DNA of 64,000 nt. It comes from Leucothrix mucor DSM 2157 (GTDB lineage: Bacteria; Pseudomonadota; Gammaproteobacteria; Thiotrichales; Thiotrichaceae). The notes beneath the pieces are model-generated. The model ran no database searches. It saw only the letters and a list, made by a program, of their open reading frames with translations, and had not been told where the DNA came from. Both the position numbers and the translations under genes were made by a program. Positions 35,214 to 43,257 of the stretch are shown here, one piece after another. The DNA is taken from contig NZ_ATTE01000001.1 of the NCBI RefSeq assembly GCF_000419525.1, positions 2,278,655 through 2,342,654 of the forward strand, in the 5' to 3' direction. The stretch's first letter is position 1; every line of letters begins with the position of its first letter.

Positions 35214-36485
35214 ATGATTCCCCTCAATCGCTTACGCGCTTTCACTCTGCTCTGTGTTATCAGTGCTATTCAGACTGTTTCAGCTGGCCAATATGTTAAA
35301 AAAGAAGCGGTGATTGGTGAGGAAATTCGGGAGTATTATGTGTACACGCCAGACTCCCTGAAAGGCAAAACTAAGCGCCCTGCTATCATTGCGTTTCACG
35401 GCTATAAGTCGGATGCCAACGGTTTTCGCTGGTTGATCGCGCCAGACAAATGGGCAGATAAACATGGCTTTGTGATGATCTACCCCAATGCAGTCAACAA
35501 AAGCTGGAATGCGGGTAAAGGCATGGGTAGCAAGAATAAAACTACTGATGATGAACGCTTTGCAGCGGAACTTCCTTCCCTAATTATTGAGCGCCATAAT
35601 ATTGCGGCGAATAAAATTTACACCATGGGTTTTTCAAATGGTGCACAAATGGCGGCTAAATTGATTTGTCATCAATCAGTACAGATTGCTGGCGCTGCGA
35701 TGGTGGCTCAGTCGCTGAATGAAGAATACTGTCATCCCGCTTATAAGGTTCCTGTCGTGGTAATGCATGGCATGGCCGACCCTGCTGCCCCCTATAAAGG
35801 TGGCGGAAAATTTAAGGTGCGCTCCCATCAACAAACTGTCGACTTTTTCCGTAATTGGTATGAGATCAAGGCTGAAAAGAAAACGGTAAAAGGTGATTCC
35901 AGCTTTAAGTGTTCGGAATATAAAGATGGTAAAGCGAGTACGTCAGTAATTGGCTGTAGTATGTTCAAAGATGGGCACCAGTGGCCTGGCTCGCAGAATT
36001 TTCTGGTTAAGCAGTTGGGTACTACCAACAAAAAGCTGATTGCTAATGACTTTATTATGCAGTTTTTTAAGCGCTTCAGCGGCACACCTCCTTATATGGG
36101 TGACACCGTGTTGGCGGCTAAAACAGATAAATCGGCTGCTCCTAAAAAGGCTGCTGTAAAATCAACATCGGGCAAAGCGCCAGCGAAAGCATCGGCTAAG
36201 CCTGCTGCTAAAGGGACGCCATCTAAGCAAGCCAAACCTTCTGCGAAATCCGCCAGTAAGGGAAAGCCAGAAGCTAAAAAGACAAGCTCAAGCGCTAAAG
36301 GTCAATCAACTAGTAAAACCACAGCAAAGCCAAGTGTCAAAGCGGCGTCTAAACCTGCTTCAAAAACTACGGCTAAGCCCAGCAGTAAATCGACGACTAA
36401 AACAAACACTAAACCCAGCGCTAAGCCAGCAGATAAAGCTGCAGCAAAGTCCTCAAGCAACGACAAGCCAGCGGCAAAAAGCTAG
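35214..36485 (+). CDS. Secreted PHB depolymerase/LpqC-like esterase with lysine-rich tail
   Basis: The 423-residue protein has a signal peptide (about residues 1-24) and an alpha/beta hydrolase domain (about 28-290). The nucleophile elbow is MGFSNGAQMA (S141), the acid MHGMADPAAPY (D189) and the histidine DGHQWPG (H255), as in LpqC/polyhydroxybutyrate depolymerase-like esterases. Four cysteines (C152, C173, C233 and C248) may form disulfides. After residue 304 comes a tail of about 119 residues made almost only of K, A, S, P and T, like the tails of histone H1-like or PhaF proteins. Such a tail would be strongly basic and disordered outside the cytoplasm, perhaps for binding an anionic surface or polymer. 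The substrate is not certain. Confidence 0.85.
   Translation: MIPLNRLRAFTLLCVISAIQTVSAGQYVKKEAVIGEEIREYYVYTPDSLKGKTKRPAIIAFHGYKSDANGFRWLIAPDKWADKHGFVMIYPNAVNKSWNAGKGMGSKNKTTDDERFAAELPSLIIERHNIAANKIYTMGFSNGAQMAAKLICHQSVQIAGAAMVAQSLNEEYCHPAYKVPVVVMHGMADPAAPYKGGGKFKVRSHQQTVDFFRNWYEIKAEKKTVKGDSSFKCSEYKDGKASTSVIGCSMFKDGHQWPGSQNFLVKQLGTTNKKLIANDFIMQFFKRFSGTPPYMGDTVLAAKTDKSAAPKKAAVKSTSGKAPAKASAKPAAKGTPSKQAKPSAKSASKGKPEAKKTSSSAKGQSTSKTTAKPSVKAASKPASKTTAKPSSKSTTKTNTKPSAKPADKAAAKSSSNDKPAAKS
36126..36482. repeat. Low-complexity lysine/alanine/serine-rich coding repeat
   Basis: Short degenerate units such as AKPSAK, SKTTAK and KPAAK are repeated over about 119 codons at the 3' end of the esterase gene. 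About a quarter of the residues are lysine and none is aromatic. Confidence 0.9.
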
Positions 36486-36558
36486 GACTAATACTGTATA
36501 TTTGTTAACCCTGCGGCGACCAAATCTCAATTGACTTTAGAAGATTCTTATATAAAAC

Positions 36559-36573
36559 TAAGAATCATTCTTA
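36559..36573. promoter_or_regulatory. Fur-type operator upstream of feoABC
   Basis: TAAGAATCATTCTTA is a perfect 7-1-7 palindrome with the Fur-box form. It lies 20 bases before the feoA ATG, next to TATAAA at 36551-36556, which could be the -10 element. Binding of Fe-Fur here would block transcription when iron is plentiful. Confidence 0.75.
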
Positions 36574-36592
36574 TTTAGATTCAGGTAAGCCA

Positions 36593-36835
36593 ATGCCACA
36601 TAGCCACTCCCTGGCAGCCAGCCTTGAAACAGCGACTGTACATATCATTTCTATTGCCACCGATACCGCAACCCGTATTCGATTACTGGGAATGGGGCTT
36701 GGTAAAGGCAGCCGTATTGAAGTCTTGCGTAACCGCAAAGGTGACATGGTACTCGGCAGCGGCCACAACCGCATCAGCCTTGGCCGCAGCATTACTCAGT
36801 CAATTGTGGTCACGCCAGCAGGACATGACGCATGA
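36593..36835 (+). CDS. feoA: Ferrous iron transport protein FeoA
   Basis: This is a small cytosolic SH3-like protein of the ferrous iron transporter, 80 residues. The core TRIRLLGMGLGKGSRIEVL and RISLGRSITQSIVV match FeoA proteins. It is thought to act on FeoB through protein contact. Its stop overlaps the feoB start (ATGA), and the operon runs feoA-feoB-feoC behind a Fur-like palindrome, so iron repression is expected. Confidence 0.92.
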   Translation: MPHSHSLAASLETATVHIISIATDTATRIRLLGMGLGKGSRIEVLRNRKGDMVLGSGHNRISLGRSITQSIVVTPAGHDA

Positions 36836-39147
36836 GTAAGGAGTGCTGTGAAACAGGGGATGCAGTAAGCTCTAAAGCCCCTTGCGACCAACGCATTGCC
36901 CTGCTGGGAAACCCTAATGCCGGTAAAACCACGCTGTTTAATATACTGACTGGTGCGCGCCAACGTACGGGGAATTGGCCTGGCGTTACTATTGAGCGCA
37001 AAACGGGTCAGTGTCGTCTCCAAGATCAGAATCTGGATATTATCGACCTACCGGGCACTTACTCACTGGACTTTAGTGATACCTCCAGCGATGAGCTGAT
37101 TGCTCGCCAGTTCGTGCAGGAAAATCCGGACGTGCTGTATCTGAATATTGTGGATACCAACACGCTGGAACGCGGTTTATACCTGACGCTGCAATTGCGT
37201 GAAATGGGCGTTCCCATGATCGTGTTGCTGAATATGATGGATGTTGCCGAGCAACGCGGCATGGTGATTGATATAGAGGGCTTACAACAGCAGCTGGATT
37301 GCCCCGTTGTCGCTGTTTCCTTGCGTAGCAGCAATGCCTTCGCGCAACTGGAACAGCCAATCTGCGCCTACCGCAATACACAGAACCCAGCATTTAAACT
37401 GGACTATCACTCCAGTGTTGAAACTGCCCTTAGCCAACTTCAGCAGCAAAATGACTGGAGCCGGCAACAGGCGCTTCAAGCCCTGCAAGTGACTCAAAAT
37501 GATGCCAGTATCACGGCAATGCGCGAGCAGATCGAAGCCGATACCGATGAAGAGTTCGACTTCCTGCTAGCCGATGCCCGCTTTGACCAAGCCACTAAAA
37601 CAGCCGCACAACACACCCACGAACGAGGCAAAATCAGCCGAACCAATTCTGACGCAATGGACCGTTGGGTGCTGGGTCGCTGGACAGGTGTACCAGTATT
37701 TTTGCTAATGATGTATCTGCTGTTTTTCTTCAGTATTAATCTCGGCGGCGCATTTATCGATGTGTTTGATCTTGGCGCGCAAGCAATATTTGTGGATGCC
37801 AGTCGTCAGTTATTTGAATCAATGCACTTCCCGCAATGGCTGATCGCCTTCCTATCTGATGGTGTGGGTGGTGGTTTGCAAGTGGTTGCCACTTTTATTC
37901 CCGTGATTGGTGCGCTGTATTTATTCCTGACTTTACTTGAAGAGTCCGGTTATATGTCACGCGCCGCGTTTGTCATGGATCAGTTAATGCGCAAACTGGG
38001 CGTGTCGGGTAAAGCCATTGTGCCGTTAATTGTTGGCTTTGGCTGCAATGTGCCATCCATTATGTCGACCCGCACGCTGGATACGCCACGCGAACGCATT
38101 ATGACGGTGCTCATGGCGCCGTTTATGTCCTGCGGCGCACGCTTGGCAGTGTACGCCCTGTTTGCTGCGGCATTCTTTAAAACAGCCGGTCACAATATTG
38201 TGTTCTTACTGTATTTAGTGGGAATTGCATTTGCCGTTCTGACTGCATTGATTATGCGTAAAACCCTGCTACAAGGTGGTGCTGGCCACTTTGTCATGGA
38301 AATGCCAACCTATCAGTGGCCACAACTGCGCAATGTGTTGCTCAATACTTGGAGCAAGCTCAAAGGTTTCGTCAAAGATGCCGGCAAGATCATTGTGATT
38401 ATGGTGGCCGTTATCAATGTCATGAACTCGCTGGGTACCGATGGCAGCTACGGTAATCAAGACAGTGAGAAATCAGTGCTCAGCGCGACGGCAAAAATCA
38501 TTACACCAGTGTTTGCACCCATGGGGATTGAACAAGATAACTGGCCAGCCACCGTGGGTATTATGAGCGGCGTACTCGCCAAAGAAGTGGTTGTTGGTAC
38601 GTTGGATGCTTTATATAGCCAGATTGACCAGCAAGCCGCCAATGAAAATAGCGCGGTAGCAGAAACATCTGAAGCCGAGCCATACTCGCTAATGGCCGGA
38701 TTATCCGGTGCACTTGCCACCATTCCTGAGAATCTGGTCGGGCTTAAAGATACCCTGCTTGACCCCTTAGGCTTTAGCGCAATCAGCGAAGATCAGGAAG
38801 TACAAGATGAAACTTTTGTTGCCATGCAAAATCGCTTTAATGGTGCGATCGGTGCATTTGCCTACTTGCTGTTTATTTTGATGTATTTCCCCTGCGTTGC
38901 CGCCACCAGCGCAATGCACCGTGAAATTGGCACACGCTGGACGGTATTAGGCATCGCCTGGAGTACCGGCTTAGGCTATGGCGCAGCAGTATTATTCTAC
39001 CAACTGGCAACAATCGCTCATCACCCTACTCAATCACTATTGTGGTCAGCAGCGGTTTTAACGGTCTTTGGCCTCGCGGTTTATGCCTTTTACCGGGTCG
39101 GCAATAAGCCCGATCGACACTCTGGCTTATCACTGAAGGTTAGCTAA
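36832..39147 (+). CDS. feoB: Ferrous iron transporter FeoB
   Basis: This is the 771-residue inner-membrane Fe(II) permease with a G-protein domain. G1 is LLGNPNAGKTTLFN, G2/T35 region NWPGVTIERK, G3 DLPGTYSL and G4 LLNMMD. The helical GDI-like domain (to about 280) is followed by the membrane domain with GFGCNVPSIMSTRTL, MAPFMSCGARLAVY and GVLAKEVVVGTLD, the conserved cysteine-bearing gate segments. The length equals that of E. coli FeoB (773). It overlaps feoA by four bases and precedes feoC directly. Confidence 0.97.
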   Translation: MSKECCETGDAVSSKAPCDQRIALLGNPNAGKTTLFNILTGARQRTGNWPGVTIERKTGQCRLQDQNLDIIDLPGTYSLDFSDTSSDELIARQFVQENPDVLYLNIVDTNTLERGLYLTLQLREMGVPMIVLLNMMDVAEQRGMVIDIEGLQQQLDCPVVAVSLRSSNAFAQLEQPICAYRNTQNPAFKLDYHSSVETALSQLQQQNDWSRQQALQALQVTQNDASITAMREQIEADTDEEFDFLLADARFDQATKTAAQHTHERGKISRTNSDAMDRWVLGRWTGVPVFLLMMYLLFFFSINLGGAFIDVFDLGAQAIFVDASRQLFESMHFPQWLIAFLSDGVGGGLQVVATFIPVIGALYLFLTLLEESGYMSRAAFVMDQLMRKLGVSGKAIVPLIVGFGCNVPSIMSTRTLDTPRERIMTVLMAPFMSCGARLAVYALFAAAFFKTAGHNIVFLLYLVGIAFAVLTALIMRKTLLQGGAGHFVMEMPTYQWPQLRNVLLNTWSKLKGFVKDAGKIIVIMVAVINVMNSLGTDGSYGNQDSEKSVLSATAKIITPVFAPMGIEQDNWPATVGIMSGVLAKEVVVGTLDALYSQIDQQAANENSAVAETSEAEPYSLMAGLSGALATIPENLVGLKDTLLDPLGFSAISEDQEVQDETFVAMQNRFNGAIGAFAYLLFILMYFPCVAATSAMHREIGTRWTVLGIAWSTGLGYGAAVLFYQLATIAHHPTQSLLWSAAVLTVFGLAVYAFYRVGNKPDRHSGLSLKVS

Positions 39148-39148
39148 T

Positions 39149-39415
39149 ATGATGTTAGGTGAAATTCGAAATTACGTGAAGCAACATGGCACGGCATCAT
39201 TAAATGACATTGCCCTGCACTTTGATATTGCGCCGGACACTGTGCGCTTTGCGATTGATTACTGGCAGCGCAAAGGCAAAATTCGGGAACAAACGACCGC
39301 AAGTTGCGATTCTGACGGTTGTGGTGGCTGCAGTAGTAACAGCGCTCCGAGGGCCTTGTATGAGTGGGTAAAGCGAGATATTCCAATGCAATGGACCCCA
39401 TTTCGCAGCCACTAG
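39149..39415 (+). CDS. feoC: FeoC-like winged-helix protein with cysteine cluster
   Basis: The 88-residue protein has an N-terminal winged helix (MLGEIRNYVKQHGTASLND, DIAPDTVRFAIDYWQRKGKI) and a cysteine cluster C-DSDG-C-GG-C (about residues 52-60), the loop that in FeoC binds an iron-sulfur cluster. FeoC is thought to stabilise or control FeoB. It lies one base after the feoB stop. The C-terminus ends RDIPMQWTPFRSH, somewhat longer than the short E. coli version. A second ATG follows the first directly, so the start may be 39152. Confidence 0.88.
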   Translation: MMLGEIRNYVKQHGTASLNDIALHFDIAPDTVRFAIDYWQRKGKIREQTTASCDSDGCGGCSSNSAPRALYEWVKRDIPMQWTPFRSH

Positions 39416-39586
39416 CCATGATAAAAATCAAGGACAAGCTTTGTGATCTGGGTATATTGTAAGTTTGGAAGTTAAGTATGATTAATCTGAACTTAGACAC
39501 ATTTTAAGCGACTAACTAGTTGATTTAGCCCATGATGATGACAATCTGCGGCAGCCTGCTGTGTTTATAACCTTTGGAGTAAAGTA

Positions 39587-40120
39587 ATGAATCTTGTACG
39601 TAACGTTGGTAGAACTGATAAGAATATCCGTATCGCAGCGGGTATCGTGTTGATCATTCTAGGCATGTTTTTCGCGAAGAACTTTCTGCTAACTATTGTT
39701 GGTGCAGCCGTGCTAGCAACTGGTGTCTTCAGCTTCTGTGGTCTTTACAGCGTGCTGGGCATGAATACAGCAACCGTGGCAGAGCAAGCATCAGCGAGCC
39801 CAGACCTGTCTGACCGTGCGGTAGAAAATTTGGAAGATTTCAAAGAAGAAGCCATCGAAACAGCGGGTGAGTTAAAAGAAAAAGCAGAAGACACAGTTGA
39901 AGACATCAAGAGCAGTGAGTTTGCTAAAGATGCTCAGGAAAAAATGTCTGAGCTAAAAGACAAAGCAGGCGATGTGGTTGATGATTTCAAAAGCGGTGAG
40001 CTGGCCAAAGATGCAAAAGAGAAATTCTCAGAGCTGAAAGATGACGCTGAAGAGCTGCTGGACTCTGCTAAAGAGAAGCTTTCAAAATCAAACGATAAAA
40101 ACACTCCACCAAAAGCCTAA
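39587..40120 (+). CDS. DUF2892 membrane protein with amphipathic helical repeats
   Basis: The 177-residue protein has two membrane helices (about residues 18-34 and 36-56) in a DUF2892/YgaP-type domain opening NVGRTDKNIRIAAGIVLI. A charged C-terminal half (about 68-170) contains two 27-residue repeats (residues 102-128 and 129-155) of the pattern DxxxDxKSxExAKDAxEKxSELKDxA, like LEA or apolipoprotein helices. Such helices often lie on membranes or protect proteins. The function is unknown. A good ribosome site (TTTGGAG) precedes it, and it ends at a hairpin terminator, so it stands alone. Confidence 0.85.
   Translation: MNLVRNVGRTDKNIRIAAGIVLIILGMFFAKNFLLTIVGAAVLATGVFSFCGLYSVLGMNTATVAEQASASPDLSDRAVENLEDFKEEAIETAGELKEKAEDTVEDIKSSEFAKDAQEKMSELKDKAGDVVDDFKSGELAKDAKEKFSELKDDAEELLDSAKEKLSKSNDKNTPPKA
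39890..40051. repeat. Two 81-bp coding repeats (27 residues each)
   Basis: Units 39890-39970 and 39971-40051 encode amphipathic helices sharing FAKDAQEKMSELKDKAG and LAKDAKEKFSELKDDAE at matching positions. The DNA has diverged mostly at third positions, so the duplication is old and kept by selection. Confidence 0.8.
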
Positions 40121-40131
40121 TTAGACTGAAT

Positions 40132-40165
40132 CTGTGCCGGTGAGGATACTCATCGGCACAGCTTA
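40132..40165 (+). terminator. Intrinsic terminator after the DUF2892 gene
   Basis: A 13-bp stem with one G-U pair (CTGTGCCGGTGAG with CTCATCGGCACAG) and a GATA loop is followed by CTTATTTTC. Confidence 0.85.
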
Positions 40166-40213
40166 TTTTCTTCCCTCAAACTAACCGTTAACTCCCTCTC
40201 TATTCTCTTGCCT

Positions 40214-41104
40214 ATGCCATCACCCATTACGATTGACTGGCAGCGTTCGGTTATTCAAGCGATTACTGTCAACGGTCGTGACTATTTTCTGAAACGTGAT
40301 GATCTGCTTGCGCCAATTTCAGGGAATAAAGCTCGGAAGCTCGAAGGTTTACTTAATCAGGATTTAAGCGACGTGCAGCGCCTTGTGAGTTACGGTGGCG
40401 CACAGTCCAATGCCATGCTCGCACTGGCACAACTTGCCAATCTGTTAAATATTCGCTTTGACTATTACACGCGCCCACTACCAAAGTGGCTTAAGGCCTC
40501 GCCCAACGGCAATTTACAGGCAGCTCTCAGCTATGGAATGCGCTGGCATATCAGTGAGACTGGCCAGCCTCCAACAGACATTGCACTGGCAAGTGACCCT
40601 CACACAAGACTGATTCCACAAGGTATCTCAATGCCAGAAGCTGCAATTGGCATAAAGCGACTAGCTGATGAGATTCAAAGCTTTTGTGATGCACAAAATA
40701 TTGAGGACTTAGCGGTTGTATTGCCATCTGGCACTGGAGCGACTGCTCTGTATCTGCAGCAATATTTATCGCATATGGTGTACACCATCCCCTGCATTGG
40801 TGACCGCAAAACCCTAGAGCAATTATTTAAACAATTAGAACCAAATGCAAAACAGTATCCAGAGATTCTAGATACCCAAAAGCGCTATCACTTTGGTGAG
40901 CCACACCCCGAACTGCTAACCATGTATCAGCAGTTGCTCGAAGAAACCGGCGTGGAATTTGAATTATTGTACGATGCAAAAGCTTGGCTGGTATTACAAG
41001 AATGGGCTTGCGATAAACCCATTCTGTATTTACATAACGGCGGCGTCAGTGGCAACGCAAGTATGCTGGCACGTTACCGACGCCTTAATGATTCAGCACA
41101 ATAA
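40214..41104 (+). CDS. PLP-dependent ACC deaminase/D-cysteine desulfhydrase family protein
   Basis: The protein has 296 residues from ATG 40214; no clear ribosome site is seen and a TTG two codons earlier is possible. LKRDDLLAPISGNKARKLEG carries the PLP lysine, YGGAQSNAMLALAQLA binds the substrate carboxylate, and LPSGTGATALYLQ holds the phosphate. Family enzymes open 1-aminocyclopropane-1-carboxylate or split D-cysteine to pyruvate, ammonia and sulfide. Many marine gammaproteobacterial members have untested substrates. D-cysteine desulfhydrase activity is the safer guess given the sulfur genes nearby. It is convergent with ribA. Confidence 0.85.
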   Translation: MPSPITIDWQRSVIQAITVNGRDYFLKRDDLLAPISGNKARKLEGLLNQDLSDVQRLVSYGGAQSNAMLALAQLANLLNIRFDYYTRPLPKWLKASPNGNLQAALSYGMRWHISETGQPPTDIALASDPHTRLIPQGISMPEAAIGIKRLADEIQSFCDAQNIEDLAVVLPSGTGATALYLQQYLSHMVYTIPCIGDRKTLEQLFKQLEPNAKQYPEILDTQKRYHFGEPHPELLTMYQQLLEETGVEFELLYDAKAWLVLQEWACDKPILYLHNGGVSGNASMLARYRRLNDSAQ

Positions 41105-41125
41105 GCTTGCACCACTCTCAAAGAC

Positions 41126-41791
41126 TTACGACGGTAAGCTAGGGTCATCCTTAGGCACAATAATTTTATGATTAGCTTTTAGTACTTTCGCTTTCAAATA
41201 AGAATGGTTGCCAGCGCTGATATACGCACCAGTAGTCACCATTTCAGTCACATCGATATGATATTTTTTAAGCTGCTCAACTTTATTAGGGTTATTGGTC
41301 AGCAAGCGAATCTTGTCTGCTTTTAGGGCATGCAACATTTGCGCGGCAACTTCGAAATCACGTAAGTCATCGGCAAAGCCGAGTTTCTCGTTTGCCTCAA
41401 AGGTGTCATAACCCTCAAGCTGCAAGGCATAAGCATCAATCTTATTGTAAAGACCAATTCCCCGACCTTCCTGACGCAAGTACAGAATATAACCGCCTTC
41501 CTGCTTGACCTTCTCGATCGCCTCTTCAAGCTGAGCACCACAATCACAACGCTGGGACTCAAACACATCGCCAGTCAGGCATTCAGAGTGCAGGCGAACC
41601 AGAGGTACTTCAACCGAGTCAAAGTCACCCAAGCCAATAGCAATATGCTCTTTGCCATCGGTTAAGCCATTGAAGGTAAAAAATGTCGATTCGGTCCCAC
41701 CCAGTTTGTGCAATGGAATAACGACCTGATTGCGAATATCTGCCGGAGCCACTATAACCGGCGTCGCATCGGTGCTGCTGGGGTTTGTCAT
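41126..41791 (-). CDS. ribA: GTP cyclohydrolase II
   Basis: It catalyses the first committed step of riboflavin synthesis: GTP to 2,5-diamino-6-ribosylamino-pyrimidinone phosphate, formate and pyrophosphate. The 221-residue protein has the zinc site HSECLTGDVFESQRCDCG, the catalytic LRQEGRGIGLYNKI and the C-terminal LLTNNPNKVEQLKKY. No RibB domain is fused, so this is the E. coli type. No FMN riboswitch-like leader is visible in the about 200 bases upstream. Confidence 0.96.
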   Translation of the reverse strand: MTNPSSTDATPVIVAPADIRNQVVIPLHKLGGTESTFFTFNGLTDGKEHIAIGLGDFDSVEVPLVRLHSECLTGDVFESQRCDCGAQLEEAIEKVKQEGGYILYLRQEGRGIGLYNKIDAYALQLEGYDTFEANEKLGFADDLRDFEVAAQMLHALKADKIRLLTNNPNKVEQLKKYHIDVTEMVTTGAYISAGNHSYLKAKVLKANHKIIVPKDDPSLPS

Positions 41792-41901
41792 CTGGGATGG
41801 TTCCTATCGGTCAAAAGGGAATTTTAACAAGAACCTATACCACAAAGATACTTTAGCTTGATCAAATTGCGGTTACCAAATCGTTAGCGACGCACAATTT
41901 T

Positions 41902-41924
41902 TTGTCCACAGAAGCTGTGGACAA
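41902..41924. repeat. Perfect inverted repeat of TTGTCCACAG
   Basis: TTGTCCACAG-AAG-CTGTGGACAA is a perfect 10-bp palindrome in the gene-free stretch between ribA and the thioredoxin-like gene. Each arm holds a 9-mer (TTGTCCACA) one base off the DnaA-box consensus. It lacks a following T run on either strand, so it is not a standard terminator. Confidence 0.6.
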
Positions 41925-41999
41925 GATTGTTGATAGCAGTGCAATAAGGGCATTAACCGTATATAGATCATAGCCCTTAGCGAATTGCCTAATAATTAG

Positions 42000-42296
42000 T
42001 CAAGCCTGTGCAGACGTCGCAAAACGCTCCATATGGCGCTTAAACTTAAAGTAGACATCAAACACTTCAACTGTGTTTTTCTCAGTATCTGTTACAACAA
42101 AAAATGGTGCACGGTCTACATTGTACTGCTGGGCCAACTGCATACCTTCAGACTCAGGGTTATTCATCTCAGCAATGACGGTATTGTTGATGAAGTTAAT
42201 GGTTCCATCTTTTTCCAAACGCGCTGAAACGTCAACACATTTTGGGCACCAGTCGCCATTTGCCAAAATTTTCTTTACGAAAGTAACCTGTGTCAT
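42000..42296 (-). CDS. Thioredoxin-fold protein with CPKC motif, next to cysH
   Basis: The 98-residue protein has the redox motif DWCPKC near residue 17 and a cis-proline loop (DRAPFFVVTD), a minimal thioredoxin/glutaredoxin fold. The CPKC active site is unlike thioredoxin (CGPC) and close to glutaredoxin (CPYC). It lies 27 bases after the cysH stop on the same strand, and PAPS reductase needs a thiol donor. It is therefore a good candidate for the dedicated reductant of this CysH, by inference. An AGGAG ribosome site is present. Confidence 0.82.
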   Translation of the reverse strand: MTQVTFVKKILANGDWCPKCVDVSARLEKDGTINFINNTVIAEMNNPESEGMQLAQQYNVDRAPFFVVTDTEKNTVEVFDVYFKFKRHMERFATSAQA

Positions 42297-42323
42297 TGTG
42301 CAGTTCTCCTGTTATTGATCTAT

Positions 42324-42956
42324 TTATTGTCTAACCGCGATAGTATGCAAACCACACTCACGGTCATTCTCTGCCTTGGTTGGATCGAAGTATTCTGTCT
42401 CATTCGGAAGATCATGCTCTTCGATGTACTGCGCAACTTCTGCTTCAGTCCAGTCAAGTAGCGGTGCGATCTTAGTCAGTCCAAATGGACCTTCTGCAAC
42501 ATAATCCATCTCTGCACGAGTCGCTGTCTGCTCACGGCGTACTGCCGTAAACCAAACCCGGTTACTCTGTGCCTTTACCGCTCGCTCAAATGGCTCTAAC
42601 TTGAACTGTTTGGTAAACTCTGCATGACGACTATCATTCACACTCGGAATACCACCCATCACAGCCTCAAGGCGCGATAGAGTCATATTCGGTGTATACG
42701 TCATCATGTTTAAATTTAATTCTTCTATGCAGATCTCAGCGAACTCATAGGTTTCAGGCTTATTAAGCCCTGAATCAATCCATACCACCGGAATATCGGG
42801 CTTCACTTGCGTCAACATGTGCAACAACACTGCGGAGTTAGGTCCAAAGTTAGTCGTCACAAAAATATTCGGGTCTGCCTTAATTACCGCTTCGATAATC
42901 TCTTGCGGGCTTTTACCGGATACATCGGCATTGAGTTGGGCAATATTGATGGTCAT
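42324..42956 (-). CDS. cysH: Phosphoadenylyl-sulfate reductase family protein
   Basis: The 210-residue protein is of the adenylyl-sulfate/PAPS reductase family: FVTTNFGPNSAVLLHM (PP-loop-like SGG variant), PVVWIDSGLNKPETYEFAE, RVWFTAVRREQTATRA and the catalytic ECGLH at the C-terminus. The extra cysteine pairs that hold the Fe-S cluster of APS reductases are absent, which points to the PAPS-type enzyme using thioredoxin. It reduces activated sulfate to sulfite in the cytosol. It is slightly shorter than E. coli CysH (244). It forms a pair with the thioredoxin-like gene. No cysDN or cysIJ is nearby. Confidence 0.9.
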   Translation of the reverse strand: MTINIAQLNADVSGKSPQEIIEAVIKADPNIFVTTNFGPNSAVLLHMLTQVKPDIPVVWIDSGLNKPETYEFAEICIEELNLNMMTYTPNMTLSRLEAVMGGIPSVNDSRHAEFTKQFKLEPFERAVKAQSNRVWFTAVRREQTATRAEMDYVAEGPFGLTKIAPLLDWTEAEVAQYIEEHDLPNETEYFDPTKAENDRECGLHTIAVRQ

Positions 42957-43062
42957 GGTGCGCTTCTCAAGTCATTTATTAGTGGTGTCAGTATGTTGCT
43001 AAGCAGCAACCTGATCTGTTAACGAGATGATAGTGGTATTTAGATATCTGTTAAAATGATAT

Positions 43063-43085
43063 AAATTGATTTATAAATTCAATTT
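43063..43085. promoter_or_regulatory. AT-rich inverted repeat upstream of cysH and the helicase gene
   Basis: AAATTGA and TCAATTT flank nine AT bases in the 301-base gene-free stretch between the divergent cysH and DEAD-box genes. It lies about 107 bases from cysH and 173 from the helicase start. It could be an operator for a dimeric regulator. Nothing else stands out in the stretch. Confidence 0.4.
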
Positions 43086-43257
43086 GGGCATAGATAAGTT
43101 TTACTTATGAGTATTTATGAAAATCATTTAATAGCCTAATGCGCAATCCGATGCATAAGAAACACCACAAGGCGCAACAACAAACTCGCGGAACTTAAAA
43201 ATCCTATATACTCCAACCCTTAAAATTAGCCGCAGCAATCTGTACAAAGGAAACACC

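Noticed and set aside
36126-36482. Tail of the esterase as a separate histone-like gene
   Set aside because: It is in one uninterrupted frame with the hydrolase domain and has no start of its own.
41902-41924. Chromosome replication origin
   Set aside because: Only two near-DnaA boxes are present, with no dnaA/dnaN/gidA neighbourhood and no AT-rich 13-mers.
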